A DNA stretch of 64,000 bases from Lumbricus rubellus (Eukaryota; Annelida; Clitellata; Crassiclitellata; Lumbricidae). The translations under genes were made by a program, and so were the position numbers. The stretch is taken from contig OX243819.1 in assembly GCA_945859605.1 (NCBI GenBank), positions 7,232,419 to 7,296,418 of the forward strand, given 5' to 3'. The notes below the pieces were generated by a model, which saw nothing but the letters and a program-made list of their open reading frames with translations, was not told the origin of the DNA and did not search any database. Shown piece by piece: positions 55,517 through 64,000 of this stretch (position 1 is the first letter of the stretch; each line of letters opens with the position of its first letter).

Positions 55517-57010
55517 AGCTGGGGTACCCGGCGATGCCCGGGAATTTTATGTAAATAGCCGTGAAGCTATGGCGACGGAATGGAAGTAGCAAAAGTTTGG
55601 GTTTTCGGGCCCCCACCAAGGCTCCCTCCACTGGCTGGACTTGACGGTCTTCTGTCTACATGCGAAATTTCATATCAATAGCTGCAAAGCTGCAAAAAAT
55701 TTCGCCCCCAAATTTGTGTCCACCCCGTACAGCACCCTGCTCCCACCAGGCCCATGCCAGGCGAGGTGTGTGCTGGTTTGGGGCGAGGTGGTCCCGGTGG
55801 CACCCTATTGAGCTGCAACTGTTCCAGTGAATAGCTGTGAAACTATGGCGATGGAATAGAAATAGCAAAGTTTGGGTTTTCGCACCCCACCGTAGACCCC
55901 TTGTGGGAGAGATTCACCAAACCTTCCACTGGCTGGACCTGACGGTCCTCTGTCCAGATGCAAAGTTTCAGATCAATAGCTGGAAAACTGCAAAACAAAT
56001 TCGCCCCCCCAAAAAAATATTTTTCGCCCCATAAACAACGCCCTGCCCCTCCCGGCCCCTGCGGGGCGAAGTGTGCATTGGTTGGTGGCGAGGTGGTCCC
56101 GGTGGCATCCCATCTAGCTGCAACTTTTCAGGTTAATAGCTGTGAAACTATGGCGATGGTAAAAAAATGGAAAATGGAGTTTTCGCCACCTCTCCATTCT
56201 CCCCCTCGTGGTAAAGATTCGGCAACTCCTCCACTGGGTGGACCTGAGGGTCCTCTGTCTAAATGCAAAAATTGACATCAATAGCTGCAAAAAAATTTCG
56301 CCCCCCAAAAATTTCGCCACCCCCTAAACAACGCCCTGCCCCACCCGGCCCCTGGGGGGCGAGGTGTGTGTTGTTGGGGGCAAGGTGGTCCCGGTGGCAT
56401 CCTATCTAGCTGCAACGTTTCAGGTGAATCGCTCTGAAACTATGGCGATCGTGTAAAAATAAGGGAAATGGAGATTTCGCCCCTCCCCCATTCTCCCTCT
56501 GGTGGTAAAGATTCGCGAAATCCTCCACTGGGTGGACTTGACGGTCCTCTTTCTAAATGCAAAATTTGACTTCAATAGCTGAAAATAATTTGGCCCCCAA
56601 AAAGATTTTTTGGGCCCCCCTAAACAACGCCCTGCCCCACCCGGCCTCTGCGGGGCGAGGTGTGTGTTGTTGGGGGCAAGGTGGTCCCGGTGGCATCTTA
56701 TCTAGCTGCAACGTTTCAGGTGAATAGCTCTGAAACTATGGCGATGGTGTGAAAATAAAGAAAATGGAGTTTTTGGCCCCTCCCCATTTTTCCTCTGGTG
56801 CTACAGATTCGCCAACTCGATTTTTGGGAGGACCTGACGGTCCTCTGTCTAAATGCGAAATTTGGAATCAATAGGTGCAAAAAAATATTTTTTGCCCCCC
56901 GAAAAATTCCCTCCATCCTGGCCCCCATGGTGTTAGAAATTTGCCAACTCCTGCACTTACTAAGTTTGATGGACCCCTGTCTAGGTGCAAAATTTCAGAT
57001 CAATAGCTGC
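55517..57010 (+). repeat. Tandem array of about 295-bp units, five copies
   Basis: Each unit contains AATAGCTGTGAAACTATGG or a variant (near 55553, 55834, 56136, 56428, 56722), then GACCTGACGGTCCTCTGTCT, AATTTCGCCCCC and CGGGGCGAGGTGTG. The block begins ACTAGCTGGGGTACCCGG and ends near GGGCGTGCATTCTGG with a (TACA)n tail. The same head occurs once in reverse at 30718-30812, so it is a dispersed repeat family. I cannot assign it to a transposon class. Confidence 0.8.
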
Positions 57011-57044
57011 GAAACTGTGGGCGTGCATTCTGGACAAATATATA

Positions 57045-57225
57045 TACATACATACATACATATAAACATCCTCTCTTATAGATATCATCTGGTCACCTGG
57101 TGCCGTCAGCTTCTGGAGCTCTGGCGAAAGCCTTGGTGTATTCTCTCCAACGTCTCTTCTCTCTAGTCGCCTCTCGTAGCTCCTCCAGTCTCATGCCAGA
57201 CTTTTCCTGTACCTCATCCAACCAT
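57045..57225 (-). mobile_element. LINE 3' fragment, C-terminal codons
   Basis: The minus strand reads KKWLDEVQEKSGMRLEEL, then REKRRWREYTKAF and a stop after EADGTR. This is typical of the basic C-terminus of RTE/Jockey-type LINEs. A (TATG)n tail lies at 57045-57062. Confidence 0.55.
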
Positions 57226-57734
57226 TTCTTAGATATAGATATAGTTATAGTTATAGATATAGATAACTAATAACTATATAAAATTATAATATGTAGCCTA
57301 TATATATACACATATAGGCCTATATACATATATATAGGCTATAAATTATAAGCTCCTCAACGGAGAATTAGTTGGGGCTTTGGTAAATTTACTGCTAATA
57401 AAGACATGTCAAATTGCTCTGCTATGTTTTATGCCGAGTTCGTTTTATTTCAAAACAGCTTATATTATTTATTTTTTTATTTTTTTGGTCGTGACAATTA
57501 AATAGACGTGACATGCAAGGCTTCGTCAAACTCATTCTCCTGTGATAAGTCAACTTTCGGAGTAATCCTTTTCTTGCAGTGTTTGCCAAATCGGAATGCG
57601 CTATTGACAGGAACACCAACTGCAAACAGAATGACTGCATGTCTTTAAGTCCTATTTATGTAATGGCACACATTAAACACACACACACAGTCTGAGATTT
57701 TTGGTTTTCGTCTACCACGATATACCTGAGGACC
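57226..57734. other. A/T-rich simple repeats, no gene
   Basis: ATAGTTATAGATAT-type repeats (57230-57275), several TAGGCCTATA words and a short (CA)n at 57676-57688. Confidence 0.4.
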
Positions 57735-58094
57735 ATGTTATGGGCGAACGGATTTAGGAAGGACTTTATGCGACAAGTTATTACTGCAAAAATGATTGTG
57801 TTCTTCATTTTCATTCACTGTTTTCATTCTGTTCTTTCCGTCGAAAGTGTAGATATTCCGCCTATCATCAAAGTCTCAAATGCTGTGACTATTGTACAAA
57901 CTGAAACCGTTAAAACTCGTGATGTCTACAAACCATTTTTAGAAGACTCTGGATTTATGAATCCTGAAACGCGAACTCGCATTCGACGTGAAGCAAGCGC
58001 TGCAGTTCCGCTGGAAAATAGTGAAATTGAAGAGGTTCTGAATGTTCACAACGCGATGAGAAGACTGGAACCAGCGTCGGATATGGAGTTCTTG
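57735..58094 (+). CDS. First coding exon of a CAP/CRISP-type secreted protein (partial)
   Basis: An open frame from ATG 57735, but ATG 57792 (residue 20) starts a much better signal peptide (MIVFFIFIHCFHSVLSVES). A dibasic RIRREAS site follows, possibly for propeptide cleavage. The end EIEEVLNVHNAMRRLEPASD matches the start of the CAP domain (HNxxR and an ASDM motif before the first Trp). A donor GTGAAT at 58095 follows codon 120 in phase 0. The remaining CAP exons are not seen in the window: LINE and mariner insertions and a satellite occupy everything downstream. It may be a first exon of a gene continuing past 64 kb or an orphan exon. A similar broken piece is at 238-362. Confidence 0.55.
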
Positions 58095-58139
58095 GTGAAT
58101 ATAGAGAGACGCATTCATTCAACATTGCATCGTATTTTG

Positions 58140-59190
58140 TATTCAAATCTAATCTAATCAAATCAAATCAAATCTAATCTAATCTAATATGAAGATTTGT
58201 AAAGCGCTTTTCACAGAAGAGCTATTCAGAAGCGCTCTCAACACAACAGCTAGGCCCGTGAAAAGAGAAAAGTAGGCTAATTATCAAACATCGAAAAGAT
58301 GCAGGTGAATTTCCACACCAGAATCCTGCTACAAATTGCAGTGGAAGGTCATTTCACATTGAATGACCCACGATCAGTAGCAAAGTTCAATGCGGGGTAG
58401 GCCTAAATGATCGAGGTTTTTGACAAATAGATCGATCGAGGTGGTCAGCAGAACGAATAGAGATCAGAGAGAGAAGATCGTGCAGAGAGCGAATTGAATA
58501 TCGTGTCATATTCATAGACTTAGTAACTATAGGAGCATGGCCTTGTGTATATTTGATTCGCACCGAGATCGAGAGCCAGTGAAGGTCATGAGCCATGGAA
58601 TTATGTGGAGAACATTTTGTAGCAGGATTCTGGTGTGGAAATTCACCTGCATCTTTTCGATGTTTGAAGACCTTTCTCTTTTCATGGACCTGTTGTGCTG
58701 AGAGCGCTTCTGAATAGCTCTGATGTGTGATTATCGAGGAAGTCGATCGCGCGATGAGCCTATCAGCAGCATTTAAGACAGATTGCACCGATGACAGTAA
58801 CCTTGAGAAGCACAATTGGTAGAGAGTTACAGTAGTCAATTCGTGAGGATATAACTTAGGCATTTACCATGGTCGTGAACACCTTGGAGGACACCCTAAT
58901 TCGTCTCAGTTGATAGTACCAGGAACGGGTCAGGAGAGACAGGTGTTCAGTAAACGTCAAAGCAGTACCAAGTGTGACACCCAGATCACGCGAACACTGG
59001 AGGAAAAGGTGACGCCATGCAGGAGTAATAATGGTCAGTAATAATTGGAGTTCAAGCGTTAACTTTGTAGGCTATCTGTCGTTTGATTCTGAACCAGATC
59101 CGTTGAGTCTTTGAAGGATTAAGGCTAATCAAGTCTGTTTGCTGTCATCCAATGGTGAAAGTTCTGCACATGGACGGAGACTTGGTCTGC
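58140..59190 (-). pseudogene. L2-like LINE, 3' part, rearranged
   Basis: Minus strand: the 3' end with (ATTAG)n tail (58140-58190), hairpin arms AGCGCTTCT and AAAAGCGCT (58207-58245), then coding pieces such as LSSVQSVLNAADRLIA, LHWLSISVRIKY and further up ADQVSVHVQNFHHWM. A segment at about 58610-58730 is an inverted copy of about 58205-58345. RT sequence of the same LINE resumes at 62110-62330 after later insertions. Confidence 0.65.
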
Positions 59191-59221
59191 AACTTGTGTG
59201 AAACGAACGAGTGGCCAAAGC

Positions 59222-59540
59222 AAGGAAGCGAGATTTTTGGGCGGACGAATGTCTGAGTCGCCGAGGAAAATTTCCATCTTTTTGCCGACCAAAATTTCTG
59301 ACAACTTTTTTTTAGTCATCTGGTCAAATTTCCGGGAAAACATACCATTTTCTTTGTCAAAAAAGCTGATGACCTTTTTTAATCGCTTGGTCGAAATTTT
59401 CGCAAAATCATACAATTTTTCAACGTCACCAGTGTGTTCATGTGAGGTGTACATGCCCCAACACTTAACGATTGGGGGGGGGGGAACAAATGCATTGCAT
59501 GGACGGTCCCCCAACACATTCATCGAGGGGGACCGAGAGT
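59222..59540. repeat. MITE-like insertion with shared GTCATC core
   Basis: Contains TTTTTTTTAGTCATCTGG and CTGATGACCTTTTTTAATCG, the same core as in the MITEs at 23100 and 41620, plus a poly-G run near 59474. The ends and duplication are unclear. It interrupts the LINE. Confidence 0.45.
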
Positions 59541-59577
59541 TCTGCTCAGAAGGTGAGCCATGCAAAAGAAGAGCTTG

Positions 59578-59641
59578 CAATGGATATCATCAGCATAATA
59601 ATTATTATGCAATGGATATCATCAGCATAATAATTATTATA
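59578..59641. repeat. 32-bp direct repeats flanking the mariner insertion
   Basis: CAATGGATATCATCAGCATA plus ATAATTATTATG occurs twice at 59578-59641 and again at 62074-62105, with a partial copy at about 62111. The mariner inserted at a TA inside this small array. Confidence 0.75.
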
Positions 59642-59727
59642 CACCGTGGTTCAAAAAAAAGTAAGCCAAATTGTTTTGCATATATCTCTAATGCCTGATA
59701 ACATATCACGCTAATATTTTCCAAATA

Positions 59728-60939
59728 CACCGTGATTCAAAAAAAACTAAGCCAAACTGTTTTTCATATATTTCTAATACCTGATAATATATCATGCTAA
59801 AACTTTCCAAATATTTAGAGAATTAGACCAAGAATATGATTCCAAAATTTCATGAGAAAAAGTTGAACGGATAAAAAGATATGAATATTTAAACTTCATA
59901 TGCCGAAATTGCAGTTTACAAGCAATTTTCTGTCAGATTCAATAAAAATGTTTCCTTATTATCTCTAATCCCTAATGATTAATCATTCCAAAATTTTCCA
60001 GATATGTAGAGAATTGAACTGACAATATGACCCAACAGTATGGTTTGATTTTTTAATTAAACAACATGCTCAAAATGTCCTCCTCCTGCGCAAACCTGGA
60101 GGCGCTGGCGCCATGCATTGGGCAACAGCGTCGTCGATTATCCTTGTCCAGGCCATCCCACACTTCCAACAAGCGTTGCTTCAGATCGTTTATATCATGG
60201 ATAATTGTCTGCTAGACTCGGCCTTGCATCATGCATGCTCCACACTTTATAGTCGATATGATTCAAATCTGGGTTGTTCGGAGGCATAATGTGGGAGAAA
60301 CGAAGTCTGGCGTCTCTCTTGTCAGCATTTCGATGGTTTCCTTGGCTCTGTGGGCTGGCGCTGTTCTGTTTAAAAAGAAAACAGCCTTCTGGGGCTATAG
60401 ATTTCTGATAACAGGTGGAGGATGCTGTGACAGCAGAACATTGCGATAATATACTCCGTTATTTTTACTCCAGGATTCCTGAAGTCGAAAAATTGTCAAC
60501 TATCAAGCATCGAAACCGCAACGAACACCATAACAGACTTGCTGAAAACTGATATTTCGGGGGATGAAGCTTAAATATTCATATCTTTCTATCCGTTCAG
60601 ATATATGACATGATATTTTGGAATCCTATTCTTGGTTCACTTCTCTAAATATCTGGAAAATTTTAATGTGATTAATTATCAGGCATTGGAGATATAAAAG
60701 AAAAACAGTTTAGCTTACTTTTTACTGAATCTGACAGAAAATTGCTTGTAAACTGCAATTTCGGCATACGAAGTTTAAATATTCATATCTTTTTATCCGT
60801 TCAACTTTATTTTATGAAATTTTGGAATCATATTCTTGGTCCACTTCTCTAAATATTTGGAAAAGTTTAGCGTGATATGTTATCAGGCTTTAAAGATATA
60901 AGAAAAACAATTTGGCTTAGTTTTTTTTGAATCACGGTG
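59728..60939 (-). mobile_element. Mariner-like element, inner copy nested in the outer one
   Basis: The ends are CACCGTGATTCAAAAAAAAC and its inverse, flanked by TA (59726-59727, 60940-60941). At 1212 bp it is almost the same length as the outer copy. It sits inside the outer copy's left terminal repeat. A broken transposase remnant lies at about 60060-60480 (minus). Confidence 0.87.
60060..60480 (-). pseudogene. Mariner transposase remnant, inner copy
   Basis: Broken minus-strand frame with NNPDLNHIDYKVW, the diverged third-Asp block of mariner transposases, and stops. Non-functional. Confidence 0.6.
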
Positions 60940-61197
60940 TATTTAGAGAAGTGGACCACGAATATGATTCCAAAATTTCATTAGATAATGTTGAACGGAT
61001 AAAAAGATATGAATTTTTAAACTTCATATGCCGAAATTTCAGTTTACAAGCAATTTTCTGTCAGATTCATTAAAATTTCTCCTTATTATCTCCAATGCCT
61101 GATGATTAATCATTCTAAAAATTTCCAGATATGTAGAGAATTTAACTAACAATATGACCCCAGCAGTATGGTTTGATAATTTAATTAAATAAGATGC

Positions 61198-61515
61198 TCA
61201 AAATGTCCCCTCCTGCTTGCACGCAAGCCTGGAGGCGCTGGCGCCATTGCAATGGCAACAGCAACGTCGATAAATTATCCTCTGATCCAGGCCATCGCGC
61301 ACTTCCAACAAGCGTTGCTTCAGATCTTTTATATCATGGATTGTTGTCTGGTAGACTCGGTCTTGCATCACGCTCCACATTTTATAGTCGACAGGATTCA
61401 AATCTGGGCTGTTCAAAGGCCATAATGTGAGAGAAATGAAGTCTGGCATCTCGCTTGTCAGCATTTCGATGGTTTCCTTGGTTCTGTGGGCTGGCGCTGT
61501 TCTATTGAAAAACAA
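61198..61515 (-). pseudogene. Mariner transposase C-terminal remnant, outer copy
   Basis: The 105-codon frame has APAHRTKETIEML and LWPLNSPDLNPVDYKMWSVM, the catalytic-Asp region of mariner-type transposases. The N-terminal DNA-binding half is not present within the 1.2-kb element, so it cannot be active. Confidence 0.75.
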
Positions 61516-62109
61516 AGCTGTCTTCTGGGTCTAGATTTCTGATTACAGATAGAAGCAGATTACAGCAGAACATCGCGATAATAGGCTCTATTAAGTTTTA
61601 CTCCAGGATCAATGAAGACCAAATGGGAACGGCCAAGCGTCGAAACCGCAACGGACGCCATAACATGCAGACTTACTGAAAACTGCAATTTCGGGTGATG
61701 ATGTTGAAATATCCATATCTTTTTATCCCTTCAAATTTATAACATGATATTTTGGAATCCTATTCTTGGTTCAATTCCCTAAATATTGTTAAAAGGTTTT
61801 TATGATTATTCATCAGACATCAGAGATGTAAGAAAAACAGTTTGGCTTACTTTGTATTGAATATGACAGAAAATTGCTTGTAAACTGCAATTTCGGTATA
61901 TGAAGTTTAAATATTCATATCTTTTTATCCGCTCAACTTTATCTCATGAAATTTTGGAATCATATTCTTGGTCCACTTCTCTAAATAGTTGGAAAATTGT
62001 AGCTTGATATGTCATCAGGTATTAGAGATATATGCAAAACAATTTGGCTTACTTTTTTTTGAACCACGGTGTACAATGGATATCATCAGGATAATAATTA
62101 TTATGTAGG

Positions 62110-62330
62110 CTAATGGATATCATCAGCATAGAGATCTCGCTTGGCATGATCTTTACCAAGGATAGAGGAATGTCTGCAGTAAAGTCTGTAAAGTGAATAT
62201 TAATATAAGAGAGGACCTAAGACCGATCCCTACGGGACACCTAAGCTAACCCTAACCCAGAGTGTTCTAGTGTTACCTAAGACAACCCTGTGATAGACTG
62301 TAAGGTAGCCTAATATTTGAACCAATGAAA
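62110..62330 (-). pseudogene. L2-like LINE RT fragment, continuation
   Basis: The minus strand reads WVRVSLGVP, a stop codon, then GSVLGPLL: the RT VPQGSVLGPLL motif with CAG changed to TAG. It lines up as the upstream part of the LINE at 58140-59190, separated by the insertions between them. Confidence 0.6.
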
Positions 62331-62927
62331 GGGTTTGCCGCAGTAAGTCAAATGAATGCAAGTAGGCTATAAGTATGCAAATAAATGAGCATAAGGTGGT
62401 ATCGATCGACTGCGGGGTAGGGCCTATGCTCATTTGCTCATTGCTCATCGTGGTTACGATGACTGATGATCTACTGGATCGACTTCGTCGACTTGGAATG
62501 TACGTCTCTTGACCAAAATTTGTGACCACTGATGCGTTCTTATATCCCAGTATCAAAATTTCTCATGAATTTCATAGACATGCAAATGCTACAACGCGTT
62601 TGCTAAAATTATAGGCCAATAATGTTACTTAAGCCTAAGTAGCATTTCAGTGATTTCACGAGTCCATAATGACACTATAGTTACATGTCATTTAGCCTGA
62701 TTTCACGAGTCCATAATGACACTATAGGCTAGTTAGGCTACATTTCATTTAGCCTATGGCATTTCGCTTCTGAAAGGTAACATATTGCAGGCATCCAAGT
62801 ATTATATTGAATCGTGCGCGGCAGCAGCTGTGACTTCTGCATTCGGGTAGCAGACAACCGGATAAAACGGTCGTCGAGTGGTCTGCGAAAAGTTGTGCGG
62901 TCTTCGATGATGTTTGGTGGCTGTTCA
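62331..62927. repeat. Mostly unidentified; short direct duplication
   Basis: GATTTCACGAGTCCATAATG plus ACACTATAG occurs twice (about 62650 and 62700), about 50 bp apart. No gene is seen. Confidence 0.5.
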
Positions 62928-64000
62928 TTCTCTCGTCTATGATCTCAGAACCGACCAATGCATGCGTGGAACTGTCTTCTCTCGTCTATGATCTCAGAAC
63001 CGACCAATGCATGCGTGGAACTGTCTTCTCTCGTCTATGATCTCAGAACCGACCAATGCATGCGTGGAACTGTCTTCTCTCGTCTATGATCTCAGAACCG
63101 ACCAATGCATGCGTGGAACTGTCTTCTCTCGTCTATGATCTCAGAACCGACCAATGCATGCGTGGAACTGTCTTCTCTCGTCTATGATCTCAGAACCGAC
63201 CAATGCATGCGTGGAACTGTCTTCTCTCGTCTATGATCTCAGAACCGACCAATGCATGCGTGGAACTGTCTTCTCTCGTCTATGATCTCAGAACCGACCA
63301 ATGCATGCGTGGAACTGTCTTCTCTCGTCTATGATCTCAGAACCGACCAATGCATGCGTGGAACTGTTTTCTCTCGTCTATGATCTCAGAACCGACCAAT
63401 GCATGCGTGGAACTGTCTTCTCTCGTCTATGATCTCAGAACCGACCAATGCATGCGCGGAACTGTCTTCTCTCGTCTATGATCTCAGAGCCGACCAATGC
63501 ATGCGTGGAACTGTCTTCTCTCGTCTATGATCTCAGAACCGACCAATGCATGCGTGGAACTGTCTTCTCTCGTCTATGATCTCAGAACCGACCAATGCAT
63601 GCGTGGAACTGTCTTCTCTCGTCTATGATCTCAGAACCGACCAATGCATGCGTGGAACTGTCTTCTCTCGTCTATGATCTCAGAACCGACCAATGCATGC
63701 GTGGAACTGTCTTCTCTCGTCTATGATCTCAGAACCGACCAATGCATGCGTGGAACTGTCTTCTCTCGTCTATGATCTCAGAACCGACCAATGCATGCGT
63801 GGAACTGTCTTCTCTCGTCTATGATCTCAGAACCGACCAATGCATGCGTGGAACTGTCTTCTCTCGTCTATGATCTCAGAACCGACCAATGCATGCGTGG
63901 AACTGTCTTCTCTCGTCTATGATCTCAGAACCGACCAATGCATGCGTGGAACTGTCTTCTCTCGTCTATGATCTCAGAACCGACCAATGCATGCGTGGAA
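62928..64000. repeat. 49-bp satellite array, about 22 copies, runs off the window
   Basis: The unit holds TTCTCTCGTCTATGATCTCA, GAACCGACCAATGCATGCG and TGGAACTGTC. Only a few single-base variants are visible (near 63367, 63456 and 63488). Each unit has a palindromic ATGCAT/GCATGC site. No spacers. The true array length is unknown because the window ends inside it. Confidence 0.96.

Larger units (their letters stand above)
59642..62071 (-). mobile_element. Mariner-like element, outer copy
   Basis: The ends are CACCGTGGTTCAAAAAAAAG and its near-perfect inverse, flanked by TA (59640-59641 and 62072-62073). Without the inner insertion it is about 1216 bp. Terminal inverted repeats are unusually long, a few hundred bp, and include GACAGAAAATTGCTTGTAAA blocks repeated within each arm. 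A transposase remnant lies at 61198-61515 (minus). Non-autonomous. Confidence 0.85.

Overview
This 64 kb window is animal nuclear DNA. It has introns, tRNA-derived SINEs, LINE fragments, cut-and-paste transposons, long microsatellites and one clear spliced metazoan gene. The two intact LTR elements have the Gmr1-type domain order, best known from deuterostomes, and short TAGGCCTA/TAGGCTA-type words are very common. I lean towards an invertebrate deuterostome (echinoderm, hemichordate or cephalochordate grade), but the sequence alone does not settle this.

Host genes. The main gene is an AQP4-like orthodox aquaporin on the + strand, spanning 9781-35843. It has two tandem alternative first coding exons (9781-10129 and 11684-12035) and three shared exons (31768-31976, 32974-33054, 35628-35843). 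All splice phases agree and predict proteins of 284 and 285 residues. A second host fragment at 57735-58094 looks like the signal-peptide first exon of a CAP/CRISP-type secreted protein. A broken copy of part of that exon lies at 238-362.

Mobile DNA. Two complete LTR retrotransposons, each with fully matching LTRs and one long gag-pol ORF, lie at 12143-19233 (inside aquaporin intron 1) and 44929-52377 (inside a LINE). Both carry integrase upstream of reverse transcriptase, the reverse of normal Ty3/gypsy order. DNA transposons include a pogo-like element with a zinc-finger tail (472-3873), a second element with similar ends (38664-41242), a mariner nested in a near-equal-length mariner (59642-62071), a mariner-like element (28407-30048), an unidentified element (24021-25573), and several hAT-like elements with exact 8-bp target duplications (7935, 23100, 28657, 41620) or consistent flanks (4492, 34481). 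L2/CR1-type LINE fragments and tRNA-headed SINEs share the same 3' hairpin, which suggests a SINE-LINE partnership.

Repeats. Three homogeneous tandem arrays stand out: 37-bp units (20379-21990), 29-bp units (33211-33557) and 49-bp units (62928 to the window end). There is also a ~295-bp tandem array (55517-57010) and many microsatellites. I found no CRISPR array, no bacterial-type gene and no true tRNA or rRNA gene. Much of the remaining intronic and intergenic DNA shows nothing I can identify.
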